NCBI GenBank assembly: GCA_964542475.1
Contig: CAZIUL010000008.1
Span: 1 to 64,000, forward strand
From: CAZIUL01 sp964542475
Lineage (GTDB): Bacteria; Planctomycetota; B15-G4; CAYZWU01
DNA: 64,000 nt
Direction of reading: 5' to 3'
Part shown: piece by piece, positions 15,926 to 24,175 of the stretch
How positions within the stretch are numbered: position 1 is the first letter of the stretch
Layout: every line of letters begins with the position of its first letter
Position numbers and translations under genes: made by a program
Notes under the pieces: generated by a model
The model's input: the letters and a program-made list of their open reading frames with translations, nothing else
What the model was told of the DNA's origin: nothing
The model's database searches: none

Positions 15926-16876
15926 ATGTTAAGCCGAATTTTAATCGCGTGGTTGCTCGTTTTCATGTTCGCTTCGCCCGGACCGGCAGCCGGTTGCGAT
16001 GACGAGTGCTTTGAGCCCGGCGAGCTGGATTCGAGCATTTCGAAGATCAAGGAGCTCAAGGCTGACATCAACCTTCTCAACCTGGTAAACGGCCTGAACC
16101 TTACCAAGGCACAGATAAGGTCGATCCTCAGGGAGGCCAGGCTTGTAGAGAAGGATCTTTGCGCGGTCAAGCAAGCTGCGGTGGACGAATCGAAAGCCAT
16201 GGAAGAGGAGTACAAGCTCTTGAAGTCGGTGCAGAGGTCGCTGAACGATAACAAGGATGTCTCGTCATCGCTGAGAAGCCGCCATGCGGTCATGATGGAG
16301 CGCCGCCGCTCGAACACGGTATGGAAGCTCAGGCCGCAGGCGCTTAAAAGGGTGCAGGAGAGCGCCGGGCGCGTGACAGAAGCGCTGACACCGGCACAGC
16401 AGGAGATCATATCCACCTATAAGCCGTGCCTTATCCCGCCGAAGAACCTGAAAGACCCGGTACGGGTGGGACAGGCAAAAAGCACCGGGGCCATGGAGAA
16501 GTTTCTCGACTGGGTGCGCGCCCTTCCGGATCCGGTCTATGCGAACCAGATGGATGAGATAATCGAAAACGTCATAATAAGGGTTGAGAAGCATGTGGGT
16601 GTGATGAAGGAAGAGGATCGCTGGGATTACTCCGACAGGTTGAAAGATGTGTCGGAGCGGGCGAGAAACATGAACGATGTGGATTTTGAGCTCTCCAAGC
16701 CTGGTCTTGCGGCTGAACTCGATCCTGGTGACAGGAGCGAGCTCCTGAAGGAGTGCCTGGCGGAGATGGGCGTCAAGAAATACCAGCTTGAGGGAAAGGT
16801 TACCCAGTTCCTCCTGGTCCCGCGCATCATAAAGATCTTGGAGAAGCGCTTGAAGCAGATGGACGAGGCCTCGTAA
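15926..16876 (+). CDS. Exported LTxxQ-like protein, paralogue 2 (function unknown)
   Basis: This 316-residue protein starts with a signal peptide (MLSRILIAWLLVFMFASPG) and has the same layout as its upstream neighbour: DINLLNLVNGLNLTKAQIRSIL near the start and ALTPAQQEIISTYKPCLIPP in the middle, then a helical C-terminal half. The second motif carries Cys and a PPKNL extension not present in paralogue 1. ATG 15926 has AAGGAG at 15913-15918 with a 7-base spacer. The pair looks like an old tandem duplication that has since diverged. No enzymatic motif is visible. Its position directly before the Tat-signal radical SAM gene suggests a shared extracytoplasmic role. Confidence 0.7.
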   Translation: MLSRILIAWLLVFMFASPGPAAGCDDECFEPGELDSSISKIKELKADINLLNLVNGLNLTKAQIRSILREARLVEKDLCAVKQAAVDESKAMEEEYKLLKSVQRSLNDNKDVSSSLRSRHAVMMERRRSNTVWKLRPQALKRVQESAGRVTEALTPAQQEIISTYKPCLIPPKNLKDPVRVGQAKSTGAMEKFLDWVRALPDPVYANQMDEIIENVIIRVEKHVGVMKEEDRWDYSDRLKDVSERARNMNDVDFELSKPGLAAELDPGDRSELLKECLAEMGVKKYQLEGKVTQFLLVPRIIKILEKRLKQMDEAS

Positions 16877-16931
16877 ACGCAGCGGCACGCCGAGCATCTT
16901 GGACGAAAAAAACAAACAGGAGCGAGGGATC

Positions 16932-18107
16932 GTGACATCGCTCACACGCAGGTTTTTCCTGAAACAGCTCCTCGACGGAGGTCTGAAAGCCGCGGCGGTT
17001 CCAGCCGCTGTCAAGGTTCTCCTGGAAGCCCGGGAGGCGAACGCCCTGCCCATCTCCTTGCCCGCACATCAGGACACCGAGCTGAGGAAGGTCGATTTCT
17101 TCGAGCGCCTGGAAAACAAGGGCATCCGCTGCGGAGTCTGCCCGAACAGGTGCGTGCTCGATGACGGGGAAACAGGCATCTGCCGCGCGCGCACGAACCA
17201 CGACGGGGTGCACTACAACCACGCCTACGCCAACCCGTGCATACTCTCCGTGGATCCGGTTGAAAAGCTCCCCATGAACAACTTTTACCCCGGTTCCGAG
17301 GTCGTCTGCGTGGCAGTGGGGGGGTGCAACCTCAGGTGCCTCTACTGCCAGAACTGGGAATGGTCCCAGAAAAGACCGGACGACATCAAGCGCAAGTTCA
17401 GTCTCGGGCCCGGGGAAGCCGTGCACTCGGTTCTGAAAAAAGATATCCGCACTGTCGCGTTCACCTATACCGAACCGATCGCTTTTCTGGAATACATCTC
17501 GGATATCGCTGACATTGCGGCAAACAGCGGGGTCAGGTGCGTGGCTGCATCCAACGGCTTTGCCACAAAGCCGGCGGCGCGAAAAATGGCTGAGAAGCTC
17601 GACGGGATCACCATCGGGCTCAAGGGTTTTGACGATGCCTTTTACGAGAAGGTATGCGGCGCAAAGTTGAAGCCGGTGTTGGAGACGATCGAGGAGATCA
17701 ACTCCTCCGGCACCTGCTGGGTAGAGCTGACAACGCTGATAGTACCCACCTACAACGACGACAAAAAGAAGATCAAGGAGATGGCGCTGTGGATTCGGAA
17801 AAACGTTGGCACTAAGGTGCCGTGGCATTTCGCCAGGTTCGTGCCGAAGTACCGCCTCGCAAACGTTCCGAGAACACCGGTGAGCACCCTTGACGACGCC
17901 ATGAAGATTGCCCTGGACGCGGGCCTCGAATATGTCTATACATCAAATATCGCCCCGCACAAGGGCAACAACACGCGCTGCCCGAGGTGCGGCCGGATGT
18001 TGATCGAGAGGATCGGGTTCAAGATAATCAAGAACGAGATAAAGACGGGAAGGTGCAGGTGTGGCAACAGGATCCCGGGGTTTTTCGATTCTGCCGAACC
18101 GGTGTGA
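16932..18107 (+). CDS. amrS: AmmeMemoRadiSam-type radical SAM enzyme with Tat signal
   Basis: The protein carries the features of the AmmeMemoRadiSam system radical SAM family: an N-terminal CGVCPNRCVLDDGETGICRAR cysteine block, the 4Fe-4S/SAM site GGCNLRCLYCQNW (CX3CX2C), TYTEP, a TIM-barrel body (FVPKYRLANVPRTP) and a C-terminal zinc-ribbon-like CPRCG/CRCG pair. The reaction of the family is unknown. The N-terminus is unusual: SLTRRFFLKQ matches the twin-arginine consensus (S/T-R-R-x-F-L-K), followed by a moderately hydrophobic stretch and an EANA-type cleavage region. GTG 16932 has AGGAG 9 bases upstream; TTG 16899 would add 11 residues. No AMMECR1 or Memo gene is present in the window. 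Confidence 0.85.
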   Translation: MTSLTRRFFLKQLLDGGLKAAAVPAAVKVLLEAREANALPISLPAHQDTELRKVDFFERLENKGIRCGVCPNRCVLDDGETGICRARTNHDGVHYNHAYANPCILSVDPVEKLPMNNFYPGSEVVCVAVGGCNLRCLYCQNWEWSQKRPDDIKRKFSLGPGEAVHSVLKKDIRTVAFTYTEPIAFLEYISDIADIAANSGVRCVAASNGFATKPAARKMAEKLDGITIGLKGFDDAFYEKVCGAKLKPVLETIEEINSSGTCWVELTTLIVPTYNDDKKKIKEMALWIRKNVGTKVPWHFARFVPKYRLANVPRTPVSTLDDAMKIALDAGLEYVYTSNIAPHKGNNTRCPRCGRMLIERIGFKIIKNEIKTGRCRCGNRIPGFFDSAEPV

Positions 18108-20490
18108 CGGCCGCCGTCTTTCGTTCCTTCTTCCGTTGCTTCTTGGGTTCAACGCCCAGGTCATCCAGCTGATCCTTTTCAGGGAAACGCTTTTCCTTTC
18201 CAACGGCTCCGAGCTCTCGCTGGGTATCTGCCTGGCCGCGTGGGCGCTTTTCAACGGGGCCGGGTCGTTCGCGGGAAGGGCAGCGGAGAAGAAAAGGCTT
18301 GCTCCCGGAAGGATCTTCAACGGGCTCCTGCTTTTCATGCCCCTTTTCCTGGCTGTTTCTGTACACGCGGCCCGGGGCGCGAGAGCGCTCGTGGATGTGC
18401 CCGGAGCCGAGCCGCTCAGGATGGCATACTTTTCTTTGCTTGCTGTTCTGGTTCTTGCTCCCATCACCTTTATCGACGGCTTCATGTTCGTGTCCGCAAT
18501 GGACGCGCTGTTTTCCCGCAAGAGAGATGGAAACCGCGCCCCGTTCGTGTACGGGGTCGAGTCGATGGGCTCTCTTGCCGGCGGCGTTCTGTTTACCTTT
18601 CTGTTCGTGACAGCTTTTGATCCGTTTGCGATAGCTGGCGTGCTCTGCTGCATGAACTGCGTGCTCCTGCCGTTTAAAAAACATATGGACTCGAACACAA
18701 ACGCAGACACGGGTGCACCCGGCAGGCGCCTGTTCTTGACGAGAATGGGGGCGCGCGCGGTTTTCCTGTGCATCGGCGTTGCTGCCGTGCTGTTCGGCCC
18801 GGACATGAACAGGGTTTCAGAAGAAAAGCGGTGGTCGCTTCTTCAGCCGGACCTGGACCTGATCGAGAGCATCGAGACCCGCTACCAGAACCTTGCTGTT
18901 CTGAAATGCAGGGAAGACAGTTCGTTTTTCGGGAACGGCCACCTTCTGTTCACCCTGCGCTCCTTTTCCGTTCCGGATCTTTCCGAGGACTGGAACCTGG
19001 GTGTCTTTCCGAACTTTGCCATGCTCCTTCCCGAGAACCCGGAAAAGGTGCTGATGGTCGGCGGCGGCTCCAGGGGTTATTTGCGCGATATTCTGGAACA
19101 CGGCCCAAGCCGCGTGGACTGGGTCGAGTACGATGCCGAGCTGGTCAAGCTCATTGGAAAGCACAGGTTGCCTGAAGCAAACAAGGCGGTTGATGATCCT
19201 GTTGTGCGCTTTTTTCCGAATGACGGCCGCTACTTTGTGAAAAGCGTGCCTGCCGGATCGAATGACCTGATAATCGTTGATGTCCCTGACCCTGCAAACG
19301 CGAACCTGAACAGGTACTACACAAAGGAGTTTTTCGAGGAATGCCGCGAGGCCCTTGCCGAGTCCGGTGTTCTCATCATCGGAATGAGCTGCCAGCCGAA
19401 CTACATCGGGGATGAGATGCGGGCCAGGAACGGATCGGTGTACGCCGCGCTTAAGGAGGTGTTTTCCGAGGTGATCATAACGCCCGGAACCTTTTCGTTC
19501 ATGGCTGCATCGTGTTCAAAAGGCGTGCTCACCGCCGATCCGGAGGAGCTCGTCAGGCGCAACACCAAGCGCGGCTTGAAAAGCGAGCGGTTTTCGCCGT
19601 ACCTGTTCCACTCCTGGTTCGAGGCGGATGATGTGGAAAGGGTGAACAGCTTCTTCGAGGCAGCCTTGGACGAAGGCCTCATCGGCGCCAATCTCGACGA
19701 TCGCCCGGCCGCATACTTTGCTGATTCCGCCCTGTTTTCGCGGATGACTAGCGAGCACGGGGATGATCGGTTTTTGTTCGGCGTGGAAGAGTTTCTTTCG
19801 GGAAACGTGGAGGGGGCCGCAGCGGTTGCGGTGTACGGGCTTTGCGCGTTTTTTCCCGGGTTCGGACTCCTGCTTCTCATTTTTTTTTCCATACGAGCCT
19901 TAAAGGGAGGGGGAAACGGCACGAGGCGAACCCTTCTCTTTCTGACCGCGGCGTCAACAGGTTTCAGCGGCATCGTCCTGGAGATGGGGATTTTGATAAA
20001 GTACCAGAACTGCTCCGGGCATCTTTATTCGCGCATGGGCCTGCTGATCGCGTCTTACATGGCCGGTCTCGCGCTTGGCTCGCTCGCTCCAGCGCAAAAA
20101 ACGCGCGCGCGCGCCTCGCTGATCAGCGCCGTGCTTTTTATGGCCGCCGGACTCGCTGCTGCCGTGCTGCTTCTGCCGATGCTTGCTGATATGCCCCCGG
20201 GCGGGATTGAGACGACGTTCGCTTTTGCGGCGGTCACACTGCTTTTCGGCGCATCCGGCGGTCTTGCCTTTCGCGGGGTGTCGCTTGCGCTCGGAGGAGA
20301 CAGCGGGGGCATGATCTACACAATGGACATATTAGGCACGTGCCTCGGGGGCTGGCAGGCCGCAAGCATCCTCATTCCGGCGCTAGGCGTTCGAAACACG
20401 CTGATTGTGGCTGCAGCCGCTGTCATGCTTCTCTGTACATTTTCAGTATTGGCCTTGGGGAAGAGGCTGGTTGTTGAGGCTCACGGTTGA
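18061..20490 (+). CDS. Membrane-embedded spermidine-synthase-like protein
   Basis: The 809-residue protein has an N-terminal membrane domain (about six helices, residues ~20-260), a cytoplasmic methyltransferase-fold domain (~270-520), and a C-terminal membrane domain (~570-800). The middle part shows the nucleotide motif VGGGSRGYL (333 on), an acidic WVEYD at the end of strand 2 and IIVDVPDPANANLNRYYTKEFFEECREAL, all characteristic of spermidine synthases. The substrate in this membrane-fused subfamily is not established, so polyamine synthesis should not be assumed. GTG 18061 overlaps the preceding gene by 47 bases, which suggests translational coupling; the exact start is uncertain. Confidence 0.82.
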   Translation: MATGSRGFSILPNRCDGRRLSFLLPLLLGFNAQVIQLILFRETLFLSNGSELSLGICLAAWALFNGAGSFAGRAAEKKRLAPGRIFNGLLLFMPLFLAVSVHAARGARALVDVPGAEPLRMAYFSLLAVLVLAPITFIDGFMFVSAMDALFSRKRDGNRAPFVYGVESMGSLAGGVLFTFLFVTAFDPFAIAGVLCCMNCVLLPFKKHMDSNTNADTGAPGRRLFLTRMGARAVFLCIGVAAVLFGPDMNRVSEEKRWSLLQPDLDLIESIETRYQNLAVLKCREDSSFFGNGHLLFTLRSFSVPDLSEDWNLGVFPNFAMLLPENPEKVLMVGGGSRGYLRDILEHGPSRVDWVEYDAELVKLIGKHRLPEANKAVDDPVVRFFPNDGRYFVKSVPAGSNDLIIVDVPDPANANLNRYYTKEFFEECREALAESGVLIIGMSCQPNYIGDEMRARNGSVYAALKEVFSEVIITPGTFSFMAASCSKGVLTADPEELVRRNTKRGLKSERFSPYLFHSWFEADDVERVNSFFEAALDEGLIGANLDDRPAAYFADSALFSRMTSEHGDDRFLFGVEEFLSGNVEGAAAVAVYGLCAFFPGFGLLLLIFFSIRALKGGGNGTRRTLLFLTAASTGFSGIVLEMGILIKYQNCSGHLYSRMGLLIASYMAGLALGSLAPAQKTRARASLISAVLFMAAGLAAAVLLLPMLADMPPGGIETTFAFAAVTLLFGASGGLAFRGVSLALGGDSGGMIYTMDILGTCLGGWQAASILIPALGVRNTLIVAAAAVMLLCTFSVLALGKRLVVEAHG

Positions 20491-20775
20491 GATGCTCTTC
20501 CACAAAAGGCGATAACTGATTGCAAATTGTGAATTATCCGGGTTAAACGCCTGGCGTGAGTCTTATATTCAAAACTCATTTTCAAATAATATTTTCCTCC
20601 AAAACCAGGCATCCTGATCTGTACGAAGCTCGATTGACTGCTTCATGTGACGCCTTACATTCTTCTTGATTTTTGCCGTTACGGCGATAAAATTACTCTG
20701 TATGGATCTTACCGACGGGGTAGACAAGATGAGCATCTATGTATAACGCATGCCGATCTGGAAAAGGAGTACATC

Positions 20776-23067
20776 ATGAGATCCTTCTTTCTGTTCATCA
20801 CCGTGCTATTGACCCTCCAAACGGGCTCTAATGGGAAGGCCGTGGACGACCTAGCCATTCAGGCCTGTGCTCAACAGAGATCAGAGACGGGCCGAAGAGG
20901 ATGGATGGGAGGGTCTCTGTCTGCCTCCCCAGACGCACTGAGCCAGGAGTCTCAGAAAAGCGAAGTAGCTTCGGCGGAAAAAAACTTCGGCTCGCTCCCT
21001 CTTTATTTCATTGAGAACCAGGGCCAACTGGATGATGAAGTGGCCTACTATGTGAAGGGATCGGACAAGACCCTGTATTTCACCAGTAGAGGCATCACCT
21101 TCGTGTTGAAGGGAAAACGTACAGAGGCCGGAGAGCGCTGGGTGCTGGCGCTCGATTTCATCGATGCAAATCCTGGTGTTGAGCCCAACGGCCAAGACAG
21201 ACAGAAGACCGTATTCAGTTACTTCAAGGGAAAACCCGGGGAATGGAAGACAGGGATCTCCACCTACTGCAAGCTCGTTTACTCGAACCTCTGGCCGGGT
21301 ATCGACCTGATCTATTCAGGTGGCACCCACGAACTAAAATACGAGTTCATTGTACGGCCCGGTTCCAACCCCGAAAAGATCCGCCTTGCCTACCGGGGGG
21401 CGAGCGCTGTGTCCCTGAAAGACACCGGTGGGCTGCAAATAAACACTCCAGTCAGCAACATCGATGACAGCCGGCCTTACGCATACCAGATAATAGACGG
21501 TGCGACCGTGGAGGTTCCCGTATTCTACGCGCCAAAAGACCTGCCCAAGGATGGCAAATACATTTACGGTTTCGACATAGACGATTACGATCAAAACGAA
21601 TCCCTTATCCTCGATCCGGCAGTGTTGGTTTATTGCGGGTATATAGGTGGAACGAACATGGATAGCGTTGAGGGAATCGCTGTGGATGAGGAGGGCAACG
21701 CCTATGTGGTTGGATCAACATGCTCGGATGAGAGGAGCTTTCCGGTCAAAATCGGTCCGGACCTTACGTACAATGACTCGGGGTCGGTGGACGGTTTCGA
21801 TGTTTTTGTAGCCAAGATCAGCGCGGATGGAAAGCAGCTTGAGTATTGTGGATACATTGGCGGAGACGACGTTGATACGGCGTTAAATATCGGTGTGGAC
21901 AGCCTCGGCAATGCTTACGTGGCAGGAGAGACGCTATCCTCGCCGCTTGAAGGGTTTCCGGTTCTGATAGGCCCGGATCTCAGCTATAACGGCGGCTATG
22001 ATGTATTTGTTGCCAAGGTCAGCGCAGACGGTACGCACCTCGAGTACTGCGGGTACATCGGCGGGGCAGGCACTGACTGGAGTGGGGGCCTCGATGTAGA
22101 TTGCCAGGGATGTAGTTATATAGGGGGCACGACCGGTTCGTCGGAACTGACCTTTCCGGTTACTATTGGCCCAGATCTCAGCTATAACGACGATTTTGAT
22201 GCTTTTGTCGCCAAGGTCAGCGCAGACGGCACGCACCTCGAGTACTGCGGGTACATCGGCGGGAGCAATGATATGGGAGATGTTGGTACGGGTATCGCTG
22301 TAGACAGTATTGGCAGCGCCTACGTAGTGGGATCAACCTTTTCCGACGAGTCCTCTTTCCCGGTAACCGTGGGACCTGACCTGACCTATAATGGTGGAAT
22401 GGGGGACTGTTTTGTTGCAAAGGTCAATGTCGCTGGAACCCATCTGGATTATTGCGGTTACATTGGCGGGCAGGGTTATGAAGGTGCCTGGGACATTGCT
22501 GTGGACAGCGGGGGCAACGCATACATAACAGGGTTTACAGACTCGTCCGAAGGAGAGCTTTTCCCGCTGTTGATCGGGCCCGACCTCTTTCACAACGGTG
22601 GCAAGGATGCCTTTGTGGCAAAGATCACCACGTCTGGAGAGCATCTTGATTACTGTGGTTACATAGGCGGAATCCTTGAGGACCGCGGAAGGGGCATTGC
22701 AGTTGATAGCCTTGGTAGCGCATATGTGACAGGCTACACAAAGTCCACGCAGTCTACTTTCCCGGTTCTGGGAAGCCTGGATCTCACGTATAACGGCCCA
22801 AAAGACGGCTTTGTATTAAAGATAAATTCAAAAGGATCAGCCCTTGAATACTGTGGCTACGTTGGTGGCGAGAGCCTTGATTACGGCGAGGGAATAGCCG
22901 TAGATACCTTACACAACGTTTATATAGGCGGAAGGACAATGAGTCCGGATTTCCCCATAATCGCAGGGCCGGATTTTTTATACAATGGAGAAATGGATGG
23001 ATTTGTCGCAAAAATATCGGAGGTATCTGTCAAAACAACAAAGCCCAGAGTAAAAAAACACAATTAG
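20776..23067 (+). CDS. Secreted SBBP-repeat beta-propeller protein
   Basis: After a signal peptide (MRSFFLFITVLLTLQTGSNG) comes an N-terminal domain of the type found before SBBP repeats (FIENQGQLDDEVAYYVKG...GIDLIYSG...LKYEFIVRPG). It is followed by about seven tandem repeats of ~65-70 residues, each containing YCGYIGG (one YCGYVGG), GIAVDSxGNAYVxGxT and a PVxxGPDLxYNGG block. This arrangement predicts a beta-propeller. The function is unknown; such proteins are usually extracellular. Every repeat keeps a Cys in YCGYIGG, which is not required by the fold. ATG 20776 has AAAGGAG with a 6-base spacer; an upstream in-frame start at 20647 has no support. Confidence 0.85.
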   Translation: MRSFFLFITVLLTLQTGSNGKAVDDLAIQACAQQRSETGRRGWMGGSLSASPDALSQESQKSEVASAEKNFGSLPLYFIENQGQLDDEVAYYVKGSDKTLYFTSRGITFVLKGKRTEAGERWVLALDFIDANPGVEPNGQDRQKTVFSYFKGKPGEWKTGISTYCKLVYSNLWPGIDLIYSGGTHELKYEFIVRPGSNPEKIRLAYRGASAVSLKDTGGLQINTPVSNIDDSRPYAYQIIDGATVEVPVFYAPKDLPKDGKYIYGFDIDDYDQNESLILDPAVLVYCGYIGGTNMDSVEGIAVDEEGNAYVVGSTCSDERSFPVKIGPDLTYNDSGSVDGFDVFVAKISADGKQLEYCGYIGGDDVDTALNIGVDSLGNAYVAGETLSSPLEGFPVLIGPDLSYNGGYDVFVAKVSADGTHLEYCGYIGGAGTDWSGGLDVDCQGCSYIGGTTGSSELTFPVTIGPDLSYNDDFDAFVAKVSADGTHLEYCGYIGGSNDMGDVGTGIAVDSIGSAYVVGSTFSDESSFPVTVGPDLTYNGGMGDCFVAKVNVAGTHLDYCGYIGGQGYEGAWDIAVDSGGNAYITGFTDSSEGELFPLLIGPDLFHNGGKDAFVAKITTSGEHLDYCGYIGGILEDRGRGIAVDSLGSAYVTGYTKSTQSTFPVLGSLDLTYNGPKDGFVLKINSKGSALEYCGYVGGESLDYGEGIAVDTLHNVYIGGRTMSPDFPIIAGPDFLYNGEMDGFVAKISEVSVKTTKPRVKKHN

Positions 23068-23242
23068 ATGGCAGGAACTGGAGAAGCGCGGGATTGGTCA
23101 CTCCTGGTTGCCGATGGCCGTATAGTAAAATATTTGAACTGATATAAAGCAGACTCGGACCTGTTAGCTCCGTAAAAAAAACAGTTAGAGCATCCTTGCC
23201 ACCCTTGTTATCATGGCTGGAAAATAAGGGTTTAACAATCTG

Positions 23243-24175
23243 ATGAAAGCCGTGGTAAAAAGCCTGCTTCTGTTGTTTCTTTTCGTGTGCGCCGCCTTTC
23301 CGGGCGCTTTTACGGGTCCGGGACCCGCTCGCGCACCAGCGAAAGAGAGTCCGCATTTCAACGAGCTGGGATGCGGGGAGTGCCACGGCAAGGATCTTCC
23401 GGAAGATGTCGCGCGCATGGGGGGGCTGAAAAACCTTTACGCCGGCCTTTGCCGCGGATGCCACGCGAGCACGCCCAGGGTGTGTACTTTTCACTGCGAC
23501 CGGTTTCCGTCCGGCGATGCAGAGGGAACCGTTGCCCCCACATTTCCATTGAACGGAAAAAAAATCTTCTGCCTCACATGCCACGATGCGCGGATACAGT
23601 GCGATCCAGCAGGGGACGAGGACGCAAAACAATCCAGGCTTTTTCTTAGAGGATCACCAAAAGGCAGGAGCGAGCGGTTCTGTTTCGCGTGCCACAAGGC
23701 TGAGAAATTCCCCCTGTTCAACGTGCACGGACCGGTTCAAAAAGAAGCGGAGGCAAAAAAGCAAAGGTGCCTGTTCTGCCACGCACAGATTCCAGGCGAT
23801 GCGGAGCAGCAAGCGGGCGGGGCATCAACAGCGCGGAATCCTGATCTCTCCTGCCGCATTTGCCACCGGGTAAAAGATCATCCGGACGGGCGGAAACATC
23901 TTGTCAAGATATCGAGGCTCGAAGGGATCATTAAAAAGCAGCCGGCGGATGAGATGGACAATGCATGGGCCAGGTCTGCTGCTGCTGATTCGCTTGAAGC
24001 GATTATTCTTCTGCCCCTTGCGGATGAAGGCATGATCAGGTGCGTCACCTGCCACGATCCCCACAGCTTTTCCGGTTCAGGCGATGACCTGCTGCGAACA
24101 GAAGGCAGGGATGAGCTTTGCACGCAATGCCACGGCAAAGACGTGCCCCTTCACGGATCGGATGGTTCGAAATGA
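23243..24175 (+). CDS. Octahaem cytochrome c family protein
   Basis: The 310-residue protein has a Sec signal peptide (hydrophobic KSLLLLFLFVCAAFPGAF, cleavage near ARA) and eight CxxCH haem-binding motifs: CGECH, CRGCH, CLTCH, CFACH, CLFCH, CRICH, CVTCH and CTQCH. Haems would be attached in the periplasm and the protein would carry electrons there. Extra histidines between motifs could serve as distal ligands. Its stop codon overlaps the ATG of the next multihaem gene (ATGA), so the two products are probably made together. No catalytic motif of nitrite or hydroxylamine enzymes (such as CxxCK) is visible. The ribosome site is weak. Confidence 0.88.
   Translation: MKAVVKSLLLLFLFVCAAFPGAFTGPGPARAPAKESPHFNELGCGECHGKDLPEDVARMGGLKNLYAGLCRGCHASTPRVCTFHCDRFPSGDAEGTVAPTFPLNGKKIFCLTCHDARIQCDPAGDEDAKQSRLFLRGSPKGRSERFCFACHKAEKFPLFNVHGPVQKEAEAKKQRCLFCHAQIPGDAEQQAGGASTARNPDLSCRICHRVKDHPDGRKHLVKISRLEGIIKKQPADEMDNAWARSAAADSLEAIILLPLADEGMIRCVTCHDPHSFSGSGDDLLRTEGRDELCTQCHGKDVPLHGSDGSK

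Noticed and set aside
15052..16416. Open frame of 454 codons on the - strand
   Set aside because: It runs antisense across the two LTxxQ-like genes, which have signal peptides and good ribosome sites; the antisense product resembles nothing.
16827..17828. Open frame of 333 codons on the - strand
   Set aside because: It is antisense to the radical SAM gene; no start signal or domain is seen.
20647..20775. N-terminal extension of the SBBP-repeat protein
   Set aside because: The signal peptide and AAAGGAG site place the start at ATG 20776; the upstream 43 codons have no ribosome site.
21610..23000. DNA-level tandem repeat as a mobile element
   Set aside because: The periodicity follows the protein's SBBP repeats and diverges at synonymous sites, so it is an internal coding repeat.
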